Origin: Microcoleus vaginatus PCC 9802
GTDB lineage: Bacteria; Cyanobacteriota; Cyanobacteriia; Cyanobacteriales; Microcoleaceae
NCBI GenBank assembly: GCA_022701275.1
Contig: CP031740.1
Span: 4,289,001 to 4,353,000 of the forward strand
Direction of reading: 5' to 3'
DNA length: 64,000 bases
Part shown: positions 52,705-60,690 of the stretch, one piece after another
How the letters are laid out: each line of letters starts with the position of its first letter
How positions within the stretch are numbered: position 1 is the first letter of the stretch
The notes under the pieces: model-generated
What the model was told of the DNA's origin: nothing
The model's database searches: none
Seen by the model: only the letters and a program-made list of their open reading frames with translations
Position numbers and translations under genes: made by a program

Positions 52705-54666
52705 CTAAAGATTGAAAATCACCACTTCCTCCACAGGTTCAGCTAACTCAAACTTAAACACCCGGGAATAGAAATAGAATTCGCCGTCAAGAGTTCTTTT
52801 GATATTTTCAGCGCGGCGAAAACCGTGTTGTTCCCCTTCATAAGCAACATAAGCAACCGGCAAACCTTTAGCTTTCAATATCTCTACCATCATTTCCGCT
52901 TGATTAGGCGGAACCACTTTATCTTCTAATCCTTGAAAGAAGATAACGGGACAAGATAAACGTTCGGCGGAATGAATAGGCGAACGAGCTACATACAAAT
53001 CTTTTCTTTCAGGATAAGGCCCGATTAATCCATCCAGATAGCGCGCTTCAAATTTGTGAGTATCCGTTGCCAAAGCTTCCAAATCGCTAACTCCATAATA
53101 GCTCGCACCGGCCTTAAACACATCGCGGAAAGTAAGAGCGCACAGAGTAGTGTACCCTCCTGCACTGCCTCCGGCGATCGCCATTCTTTCGCCATCAACT
53201 AAACCTTTTTGAGCTAAATATTTAGCACCGTTAGCGCAGTCGTCAACATCGACAATTCCCCAACTATCTTGCAGTCTTTTTCTGTATTCTCGGCCGTAAC
53301 CAGTGCTGCCGCCGTAATTAACATCGAGCACGGCAAAACCGCGACTCGTCCAATATTGAATTTTCAAATTCATACTGCTAGAAGTAGCAGCAGTTGGGCC
53401 GCCGTGACTTTTAACAACAAGCGGCGGTTTTTCACCCGCAGGCGCTGCGAAATCTTGATTTTTCGGAGGATAGAAGAAACCGAAAGCAGTCAAATTGTTT
53501 TCCGTAGGGAATTCAATCGGTTCCGGTACCGAAAGATAACCCGGATTGATGCTTAAATTGCTTGATTGGCGCAATATTTCTAGTTGGCTTGTTGCTAAAT
53601 TGAGTTGTACAATAGCAGTAGATTCCGTCGGCGAACTTGCCAGACAAACAACAGTTTCTCCCCGCGCTTTGACCGACGAAATATCAGTGTAAGGCGTCTC
53701 AATAGTTGTCAAATGCTTTGTCGTTAAATCAAGACTCGCTAAATACCACTGGCCTTGCTGAGTGTAGGTGCAAATAATTTTGCTTTCCGAGACAACGGCA
53801 TAAGTAGACATTCCAAAAACCCACTGAGGAAGTCCGAACTCAGCCGCCATTTCGCACAAGCTGGTTTCTATCTCGGCTTCCCCCCTTACCAAGGAGGGAT
53901 TGAGGGGGGTGCTAGATTGCCAGCGGTAGAAATTCCACCAGTTAGACTTGTCAGAAACAAAATACAAAACTCCATCGGGCGACCATTCCGGTTGAAAAAT
54001 CGACTCCTCAACCCCGCCAGCCACTAAGTATTTTTCACCTAAAGAACCGTCAGCATTAATTTCTGCTACCCACAATTCTGTGCCATCCCAGGGCATATTT
54101 GGATGGTTCCAACAAATCCAGGAAAGTAGAGAACCGTCTGGACTTAAACGAGGGGAAGCATAAAAATCATTGCCCTGAGTTAAGATTTGAATATCTTCGC
54201 CGTTATCTAAATTAATGCTAACAATAGTATTGACAGGTTCCCCCTCACCTGCATGGTCTTCGCGCACGCAAATCAGGCGATTTCTTTGCTGGTCAACTAT
54301 CGCATCTGCATAGCGAGAATTAGCAGTAGGTGTCAGAGGTTCTGGTTGAGAATTTAATGTTTGAGTATAAATACGTTGGTCGGCAAAATGAGAAAAATAG
54401 ACAACACCGCCAGCAACTGCAAAAGCAGCGCCGCCGTATTCGTTAACGCGAGTGCGAACATTGAAAGGAGCAGGTGTCACGTCGCTGATTTTACCATCAG
54501 GAGTGCGCCGCACGAGAACGCTTCTTCCCGCTTCCGAAGGCCTTCCCTCAACCCAATAAATATCATCGCCGTCAATAGCAATTTGTCCGAGCCCGACAGT
54601 TCCAGAAACAATTAAATCGGAAGAAATAGGTGATTTCCAAGAGCCGTAAGGTGATAATTTATTCAT
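52705..54666 (-). CDS. S9 family prolyl oligopeptidase/acylaminoacyl peptidase
   Basis: A 653-residue serine peptidase from the ATG at 54666 ([14 protein letters not shown]). The N-terminal part (about 30-380) is a beta-propeller with repeated SPDG blades ([25 protein letters not shown]). The C-terminal alpha/beta-hydrolase domain has the nucleophile in [14 protein letters not shown], Asp in [13 protein letters not shown] and His in [10 protein letters not shown]. Between FYRWQSS and [12 protein letters not shown] an in-frame repeat adds [16 protein letters not shown] (about residues 251-266), a CCCCCC/GGGGGG palindrome in the DNA. It lies on a surface loop of the propeller by position, so activity is probably kept. 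The gene is divergent from the nucleoside hydrolase. Confidence 0.92.
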   Translation of the reverse strand: MNKLSPYGSWKSPISSDLIVSGTVGLGQIAIDGDDIYWVEGRPSEAGRSVLVRRTPDGKISDVTPAPFNVRTRVNEYGGAAFAVAGGVVYFSHFADQRIYTQTLNSQPEPLTPTANSRYADAIVDQQRNRLICVREDHAGEGEPVNTIVSINLDNGEDIQILTQGNDFYASPRLSPDGSLLSWICWNHPNMPWDGTELWVAEINADGSLGEKYLVAGGVEESIFQPEWSPDGVLYFVSDKSNWWNFYRWQSSTPLNPSLVRGEAEIETSLCEMAAEFGLPQWVFGMSTYAVVSESKIICTYTQQGQWYLASLDLTTKHLTTIETPYTDISSVKARGETVVCLASSPTESTAIVQLNLATSQLEILRQSSNLSINPGYLSVPEPIEFPTENNLTAFGFFYPPKNQDFAAPAGEKPPLVVKSHGGPTAATSSSMNLKIQYWTSRGFAVLDVNYGGSTGYGREYRKRLQDSWGIVDVDDCANGAKYLAQKGLVDGERMAIAGGSAGGYTTLCALTFRDVFKAGASYYGVSDLEALATDTHKFEARYLDGLIGPYPERKDLYVARSPIHSAERLSCPVIFFQGLEDKVVPPNQAEMMVEILKAKGLPVAYVAYEGEQHGFRRAENIKRTLDGEFYFYSRVFKFELAEPVEEVVIFNL

Positions 54667-54744
54667 ATAGTTGAGGCAGTTGTGTTTCTCGCACAAAAAA
54701 ATTAATATGTGTACTTTACACTAATTCAGTCACCCGGAAGCAAG

Positions 54745-55668
54745 ATGTCAAAAAAACTTGTACTAATGGATCACGACGGTGCAGTTGACGACTATCTCTC
54801 AGTCGTGTTGCTGATGACAATGGAGGAAGTCGAAACTCTGGGAGTAATTGTCACTCCTGCGGACTGCTACATTCAACCGGCGGTGAGTGCAACGCGCAAA
54901 ATCCTCGATTTGATGGGGTGTTCAGAGGTTCCGGTGGCGGCGAGTACGGTGCGGGGACTCAACCCATTTCCGGTGTTATTTCGGCGAGATGCCTTTGCAG
55001 TCGATCGACTTCCGATTCTAAATGAAAAAGGAACCATTGACACGCCGTTAATATCAGAACCCGGACAAAACTTTATGGTGCGAGTTTTGCGGGATGCAGC
55101 CGCACCAGTCACATTAATGGTAACGGGGCCGTTAACAACAGTAGCGCAAGCTTTAGATATCGCGCCAGAAATTGAAAGCAAAATTCAAGAAATTGTCTGG
55201 ATGGGAGGCGCCCTCAATGTTATCGGCAATGTTAGCAAAGATATGGAACCCGGACAAGATATGTCGGCGGAATGGAATGCTTACTGGGACCCGATAGCAA
55301 TCGATAGAATTTGGCAAACCCAAATTCCCGTTGTCATGTGTCCTTTAGATATCACGAATAATGTACCGCTGACTGTAGAATTTTCCAATCTCTTAGCAAG
55401 ACAGCGCAAATATCCAATTTCCGACTTAGCAGGACAGTGTTATGCCCTAGCAATATCTCAAGATTACTACTTTTGGGACATTTTGGCAACCGCTTATTTA
55501 GCGCATCCAGAATTTTACCAACTGCGAGAATGGGAAACAGAAATTATTACCGAAGGCATCAGCCAAGGACGCACAAAAGTTAAAAGTGGAGGGCGAAAAA
55601 TTCAAGCAATGGATAAAGTAGACACCGCCAAATTTTACAATTACATATTACAACAGTGGGCGCGGTAA
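54745..55668 (+). CDS. Nucleoside hydrolase (inosine-uridine preferring family)
   Basis: A 307-residue enzyme from the ATG at 54745 (MSKKLVLMDHDGAVDDYLSV), with GGAAG upstream. The calcium-binding N-terminal Asp cluster DHDGAVDDY differs slightly from the usual DxDxGxDD spacing but keeps all aspartates. LMVTGPLTTVAQAL, EIVWMGGALNVIGN and SAEWNAYWDPIAIDRIW complete the active-site motifs. It cleaves ribonucleosides to base and ribose, feeding bases to salvage; this could link with codA and AllA-like functions elsewhere in the window. Base preference cannot be stated. Confidence 0.9.
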   Translation: MSKKLVLMDHDGAVDDYLSVVLLMTMEEVETLGVIVTPADCYIQPAVSATRKILDLMGCSEVPVAASTVRGLNPFPVLFRRDAFAVDRLPILNEKGTIDTPLISEPGQNFMVRVLRDAAAPVTLMVTGPLTTVAQALDIAPEIESKIQEIVWMGGALNVIGNVSKDMEPGQDMSAEWNAYWDPIAIDRIWQTQIPVVMCPLDITNNVPLTVEFSNLLARQRKYPISDLAGQCYALAISQDYYFWDILATAYLAHPEFYQLREWETEIITEGISQGRTKVKSGGRKIQAMDKVDTAKFYNYILQQWAR

Positions 55669-55769
55669 AAATCACAATATCCGCTAGGGACAGGTGAGCA
55701 AAATCTCCGTACAAAACCAGCCGGGACACGAAGATTTCCCTCCTCTTCTCTTCCCTCTCTTTCTCTGGC

Positions 55770-55795
55770 CCCTCTGCGCCCTCTGCGGTTAAACA
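55770..55795 (-). repeat. Dispersed CCGCAGAGG-type repeat
   Basis: Minus-strand AACCGCAGAGGGCGCAGAGG, 35 bases upstream of the DUF3370 start. A (CTCTTCTCTTCCCTCTCTTT) pyrimidine tract precedes it. Confidence 0.75.
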
Positions 55796-55829
55796 AAAAT
55801 CTCATCTACCAAATGTAAAACCTCAAAAA

Positions 55830-57188
55830 ATGCTGCCAGTTCTATCAATTATCCCTTTAGCCCAAACCCCTCCCGCACCTCCCGAAATAATCCAAATTCA
55901 AGAAGTGCGACCTCTCCCCGGACAGTTAGACAACGTACCAGTATTTAACAGCAACAGTCCCGAAGTAGTGCTGCAAGAAGGAATTTTGCTTTCGACATTT
56001 CCCCCGGATGGTAAAAGATTTCCGGCGGCACATTTAAACTTTCCATTTCAAGGACGTTTCGACATATTTGCCCACCACATAGCCCGCGCACCTTCGCCGG
56101 AAGATTTGCGAACATTGTATCAAGGAGTAATTGTTTACAATCCGGGCAATAAACCAGTAAAATTAGATATATTGCAAGCTGCGAGTTATCTCAGTCAACC
56201 GGATGCACCTTTTATTGAATTGCCGCCACAAGTCGATAATTCAAACAGTAATATTTACGCGGGGCCGGGAAGCCGGGCTGTGAATGATATTCTCAGAGGA
56301 AGGAGACAGTCAGACTTTGGGCCTGGGTTAATTATTCCACCGGGAAAAAGCCAAATGTTGATGAATCATCCGATACCAGTGCGGGGATTGGTACCGCCGT
56401 TAAACGGTCGATCGACCTTGATGCGGTTACGCAGCGATGGTATAGTCTATGTTGCCAGTCTGGCGATGTTTGCCCGACTTGACGGAGAGGAAAACGGACA
56501 GGGAAAGGAGCGATCGCCCAACTTAGCAGAATGGCAAAACTTATTAGACAATGGTAATATAGCCGGGCCGCGCGATCGAGATCCCACACCGCCAGAAATC
56601 ACCGAAGGTCAACTAATTTACGGCAGAGTTGCCGGTGTAGCATTAGGTTCAGAATGGCGAGCACTTCTCTCAGACAACCCCGCCACATCAAACCTAGCAA
56701 TTCCCCAACCCGGAACAGCATTTTCCTACCCATTAAGCAGCCTCCCGCGCGGGATGCTGGGCACAAATCAAGTGCAAAGTGCGAGAATGCTAGTCCGCTA
56801 CCCAGATACAGCATACCGCGCCCACGGCAATTACGGAATTCAATACAGTCTCAGCTTGCCACTGTACAATTCTACCAGCAAAAATCAAACTGTAGCTGTC
56901 GCAATTCAAACTCCAATTAAGACAGACAAATTAACTTCAGGAGGACTTAGTTTTTTAGAACCTCCGGCACCTCAAACTTTTTTTAGGGGGACGGTTCGAG
57001 TGCGCTATACTGATGACAATCAAGTGCCTCAAACTCGCTACGTGCATTTAGTGCAGCGGCGGGGACAGCAGGGGGAACCTTTGGTAAAATTAGAGATGAA
57101 ATCCGGAGAAAAGCGACTTGTAGAAGTGGATTTTATTTATCCGCCCGATTCGTCGCCGCCACAAGTTTTGACAGTGAAAACAAATTAA
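55830..57188 (+). CDS. DUF3370 family protein
   Basis: A 452-residue protein, mostly beta-rich. After a short hydrophobic N-terminus (MLPVLSIIPLAQTPPAPPEI) come RPLPGQLDNVPVFNSNSPEV, FNFPFQGRFDIFAHH-like blocks, YQGVIVYNPGNKPV and NYGIQYSLSLPLYNSTSKNQ, typical of the cyanobacterial DUF3370 family. The weak N-terminal signal suggests export, or a start further upstream that has been missed. Function unknown; the domain looks like a surface or periplasmic beta-sandwich protein. Confidence 0.85.
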   Translation: MLPVLSIIPLAQTPPAPPEIIQIQEVRPLPGQLDNVPVFNSNSPEVVLQEGILLSTFPPDGKRFPAAHLNFPFQGRFDIFAHHIARAPSPEDLRTLYQGVIVYNPGNKPVKLDILQAASYLSQPDAPFIELPPQVDNSNSNIYAGPGSRAVNDILRGRRQSDFGPGLIIPPGKSQMLMNHPIPVRGLVPPLNGRSTLMRLRSDGIVYVASLAMFARLDGEENGQGKERSPNLAEWQNLLDNGNIAGPRDRDPTPPEITEGQLIYGRVAGVALGSEWRALLSDNPATSNLAIPQPGTAFSYPLSSLPRGMLGTNQVQSARMLVRYPDTAYRAHGNYGIQYSLSLPLYNSTSKNQTVAVAIQTPIKTDKLTSGGLSFLEPPAPQTFFRGTVRVRYTDDNQVPQTRYVHLVQRRGQQGEPLVKLEMKSGEKRLVEVDFIYPPDSSPPQVLTVKTN

Positions 57189-57311
57189 ATTTTAGCGGCT
57201 GCTACTGCTAGACCGACGCCTACAAATACAATACGTAATTAACCTGATTTGTTTTTATTTTTGCGTGGCGCGGACTTGGTTGGTGTCTAGTCGGTATTGG
57301 CATAAAACAAG

Positions 57312-57695
57312 ATGAACTTATCAAAAAAATTCTGGATTATTGCTTGTTTTGTGTACGTTTTAATTCTTCTCACTATCATGCTTTTAGCAGATACGGGGAA
57401 ATTAGTCAACTTTCCTCTCGCTCATCCCCCTTATGACAAACTCGGTCACTTTATTTTGTACGGAATAGCATCTTTTCTGTGCCATAGAGCGACGGGCAAA
57501 AAAAATATCAATTTGTTTAATTATTCCATTTCTTTCGGGCCCGCAATTTTTACTATGTTCACTGCTGCGGAAGAAATGCTGCAAGGGATTTTACCCAATC
57601 GTACTGCTAGTATTGAAGATTTTTTATTTAGTTTTTGCGGGATTGCAGTTTTTTATTGGATTGGAGAAGTTTGGGATAGAAAAAAAGGGCATTGA
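57312..57695 (+). CDS. VanZ family membrane protein
   Basis: A 127-residue protein with four hydrophobic segments (FWIIACFVYVLILLTIML, LGHFILYGIASFLC, FGPAIFTMFTAAEEML, FLFSFCGIAVFYWIGEV). YDKLGHFILYG, the AAEEMLQGILPNRTASIEDF segment and its charged residues match VanZ-like proteins. The family name comes from teicoplanin resistance, but cyanobacterial members have no known role. A block of dispersed repeats begins right after its stop. Confidence 0.85.
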   Translation: MNLSKKFWIIACFVYVLILLTIMLLADTGKLVNFPLAHPPYDKLGHFILYGIASFLCHRATGKKNINLFNYSISFGPAIFTMFTAAEEMLQGILPNRTASIEDFLFSFCGIAVFYWIGEVWDRKKGH

Positions 57696-57697
57696 TG

Positions 57698-57838
57698 ATA
57701 TAGAAGGAAGAAGGAAGTTCGGCAACGGATTATGTAACGGATGTAACGGATGTAACGGATGTCAGGAAGAAGGAAGTTCGGCAACGGATTATGTAACGGA
57801 TGTAACGGATGTCAGGAAGAAAGAAGAAGGAAGTTTCT
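57698..57838 (+). repeat. Duplicated repeat block (AAGTTCGGCAACGGATTATG units)
   Basis: Two near-identical units of about 55 bases each contain AAGTTCGGCAACGGATTATG, two or three tandem copies of TAACGGATG, and TCAGGAAGAAGG. The first unit has one extra TAACGGATG. A diverged single copy follows fbp at 22858-22915. The gap to 58050 beyond this block shows no gene. Confidence 0.85.
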
Positions 57839-58050
57839 AGAGTGCACAATGCGAACCAGTTGACGAGTGTCAGCAACTTTTTTTACTGGTGACTTTGCGC
57901 GCACGGGTAAAGAGATATTTGCAGGACAAAGGGGAGCAAATGTCAATACGCTGGCTGCTGCGGCCGCCGTTAAAAATTAAATTTTTTTGAACTTGTTTAA
58001 GATTAGCAATTTACCGGGATTTCCCATCTCGACAATGTGTTTGAGACCGT

Positions 58051-59634
58051 TTAATCACTCTCTTCCAAAAAGGTTTGTACTCGACCGTTGGGTCGCAAAA
58101 CAACTCTAATTTTCGGATTTTTGCCATTAGAAACGGCAGAAACAAACGGCTCGCCGACTAATGGCATATTAGTTTGCTCGATATAATCTGCTGCTGCTTT
58201 TCCCATCGGCACAATACTTTGAACTGACCCATTTTCATCGATCAGCACGCTGTATTCCAAAGTTTGTTCCATTCCTTCTGGAGGCTTCCAGCGTTCCTCA
58301 AAGTAAGTTCTAGCTTCTGAAACTTGAGGAATTGTATCAAATAAAGTGCGGTTTTTTTTGCTCGCCGCGGCCTGGTTGTTGTCCTCGGACTCGGTGGTTG
58401 GTTGAGCATCCTCAAGGGGTGGGAGTTCGGTACTAGCGGGGGGGACAATCGGCTCGATGGGGCTGGGGAAGGGCTGCGGCGGGGGAACGGGAAATCGGGA
58501 AGCCGACAGGGAGGGCGGCAGGGGGGGCGGTACGGCGGGAGCTAGTCTCGGCGGTAGGGGGGGCAGCACGTAGGGTACTGGTGCGGGTGCTTGGGGGGCG
58601 GAAATGGGCGGTTCTTCGGGGGCGGGAATTGTGATTGTTTGCCCTTGAGGGAAAGCTGGGGCGCTCTGTGGGGCGCTGGCTGTGCTGCCATTGGGGGGAA
58701 ATAGCAGGGGTGGCTGCTGGATAGGGCTGGGTCTGTTGCTGGGGGGATTTGGGGCGAGGGCGATGGGGGGCAAGCTGGGGCTGGGGGAGGCGGCGGTGTT
58801 GATGGGCGGGGGCGGCAGGGGCGGTAAACCCGGTGTTGGTGCTGGGGGTGTCGGTACGGCGGGAACTGGACTGGGGGAGACGCCTGCAGCTAGCTGGGGG
58901 TTTCCGGGAGCGGGGGCGAGTTGTGGATTGGCGGGGGCGGGAGCGGGGGCTGTGGCGGTTTGCGGGGAGGTGGCGGCCCGATCGAGCATTTTGAGAATTC
59001 CTGTCGTCAGGCCGGCGCTGGCGACCAGCATTGCTGCCACCTTGAGCCAGGGTGAGGACAGCGGTTGTCGAGGTTCACGATTGAGGTTGGGAAGCGCCAT
59101 CACTTCGGCGGCGCAGTCATCTAGTGCTGTGGCCAAGTCAAACAGTTGCAGGGTGCTCAAGGGAACTACTGGCCCGGATTCTACGGCGCTCAAAGAGCCT
59201 AAAAACAAGTTGTGGGCGAGCAACCCGCGGGGTTCTAAGCGGGGGGGAACCGGAAGGTAGGAGGTATTCGGGGCGGAAGTTGCCAGTTCGGAAGTGTTGA
59301 CGGCTCGATCGAATATAACGGCGTTACGCGCTGCTTCTGGCGAGTCTGGGCCCGCAGGGATACGGCCTCTTTGAGAGTTGAGGTTGCTTTCCCAATCGCG
59401 GGATTCGCCGAGCAAGTTTTGGACGTAGTTGCTGACAGCTTCGTGGAGGGTTTCGAGTTGAATTCGATCGCCCCTGAGAGTAACGTGTTCGGTATCTGGC
59501 AGCCTGGGGTCGTCGAGTCGCAGCTCGAAACTTAAAGATTTAAACACCGGTTGGCCCGCCCAGCGAGATAGAGGCGAACTTTTGGCTGTAATTTCCAGCG
59601 TGCAAGTGGGGGGCGTGTACCGTTTGAGAACCAT
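58051..59634 (-). CDS. DUF4335 family protein with long proline-rich region
   Basis: A 527-residue protein. The N-terminus (about 1-200; MVLKRYTPPTCTLEITAKSS, DPRLPDTEHVTLRGDR) is the DUF4335 domain. A hydrophobic segment follows (SPWLKVAAMLVASAGLTTGI, about 195-215). Residues about 225-420 are extremely rich in Pro/Ala. The C-terminal about 100 residues form a compact domain (TLEYSVLIDENGSVQSIVPM, KIRVVLRPNGRVQTF). Cytoplasmic-anchor-periplasmic topology is likely. It lies next to the DUF3038 gene, a usual pairing in cyanobacteria. The role is unknown; the proline stretch suggests spanning of the cell wall. Confidence 0.85.
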   Translation of the reverse strand: MVLKRYTPPTCTLEITAKSSPLSRWAGQPVFKSLSFELRLDDPRLPDTEHVTLRGDRIQLETLHEAVSNYVQNLLGESRDWESNLNSQRGRIPAGPDSPEAARNAVIFDRAVNTSELATSAPNTSYLPVPPRLEPRGLLAHNLFLGSLSAVESGPVVPLSTLQLFDLATALDDCAAEVMALPNLNREPRQPLSSPWLKVAAMLVASAGLTTGILKMLDRAATSPQTATAPAPAPANPQLAPAPGNPQLAAGVSPSPVPAVPTPPAPTPGLPPLPPPPINTAASPSPSLPPIALAPNPPSNRPSPIQQPPLLFPPNGSTASAPQSAPAFPQGQTITIPAPEEPPISAPQAPAPVPYVLPPLPPRLAPAVPPPLPPSLSASRFPVPPPQPFPSPIEPIVPPASTELPPLEDAQPTTESEDNNQAAASKKNRTLFDTIPQVSEARTYFEERWKPPEGMEQTLEYSVLIDENGSVQSIVPMGKAAADYIEQTNMPLVGEPFVSAVSNGKNPKIRVVLRPNGRVQTFLEESD

Positions 59635-59636
59635 AG

Positions 59637-59798
59637 CGAAGAAGGAAGAAGGAAGAAGGAAGAAGGAAGAAGGAAGAGGGAATAACTATGTTTTATCTGA
59701 TATTTGGCAGTATTCTCAACAAGCTGTTTTAGCAAGAGGCATCTTGCCTGTTCCACAATAAATAAATTTTCTGGTGGAACAGGCATCTTGCCTGTTCC
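59637..59798. repeat. (GAAGGAA)n tract and paired palindromes
   Basis: Seven-base GAAGGAA units (59637-59680) are followed by a half copy (59737-59754) and a full copy (59776-59798) of the palindrome with arms GGAACAGGCA / TGCCTGTTCC. The region separates the DUF4335 and DUF3038 genes. Confidence 0.85.
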
Positions 59799-59833
59799 CG
59801 ATGTTTGTCATTCTCGTTCCCATTATGCTTAGT

Positions 59834-60439
59834 TTAATTCTTAGCACGGTCTAGAAGAGCCAGCCAGAGGCGGCGGTGGCCACCGGGACTGCTGTAAAAC
59901 AGCAAATCGATCAGGAGTTTGAGGGCCAAATCAGTCAGTTCTCGTGCCGATAAATTTTCTGCATCTTCCATGCGCGAGCCATAAGTGTTGCTGAACCTGT
60001 CAATATAATCTCCCAGCAAAGCGATGGTGTGAGGTTCGCGGTTTTGTTCAGCCATTTGTTCCAGCAAAGCAACAGCCCGGCGGATTAAAGCTTGGTGCTG
60101 TTTTGCCAAATGACAGCTTATCAAAACGAGCGATCGAGCTTCCTCCACATCGAGTTTTTTGCGCCCTCCGTGACCTTTCCGCAGCGGGTTAGATTGGCGC
60201 AGCCGCCACAAAGCTACCCGATCGGCTACCATTGGCTCTAAATTCAGTTCGGCTGCTACCTTGAGCATCGCCTCTGAGCCAATTTCTGCCAATGCTTCTA
60301 GGGCTAACAGCACTAAATCCAGTTGGGCTTTAATGTTGTCCAACTGGGTAGGTTCTGGTGCTTTTTGGGTCAATTCTTCCCAGTTGGGAGATTGGCCCGT
60401 TGCGTTTGTGGGAGCGGAGGACTTTACGGTCGAGCGCAT
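59834..60439 (-). CDS. DUF3038 family protein
   Basis: A 201-residue soluble, mainly helical protein. LDLVLLALEALAEIGSEAML, ADRVALWRLRQSNPLRKG, and RELTDLALKLLIDLLFYSSP match DUF3038, a cyanobacterial family. It is on the same strand as, and upstream of, the DUF4335 gene, a conserved neighbourhood implying a shared process. Function unknown. The gap 60440-60690 shows no gene. Confidence 0.85.
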   Translation of the reverse strand: MRSTVKSSAPTNATGQSPNWEELTQKAPEPTQLDNIKAQLDLVLLALEALAEIGSEAMLKVAAELNLEPMVADRVALWRLRQSNPLRKGHGGRKKLDVEEARSLVLISCHLAKQHQALIRRAVALLEQMAEQNREPHTIALLGDYIDRFSNTYGSRMEDAENLSARELTDLALKLLIDLLFYSSPGGHRRLWLALLDRAKN

Positions 60440-60690
60440 GGCTTCAGCACGGGAAATTAAGACAGGTTGAGGCAGGATATCAAACAGTATGCAGTGATTA
60501 AAGCTTTGCGGCCTGTGGGCAACAGCACATCTGTTAATTTGTCTCCATAGCTCGTTGCTTTGATTCCGGCAATCCTAACTGCTGGACGGAGTTGCGGGTT
60601 AAAAGTTGCGGCTTCAAGTTCGATCGATCGCAATCCGCAAAACCCATAAATTTTTACTTCTCACCATGCTACGCCACCGGCTGCCACAAA

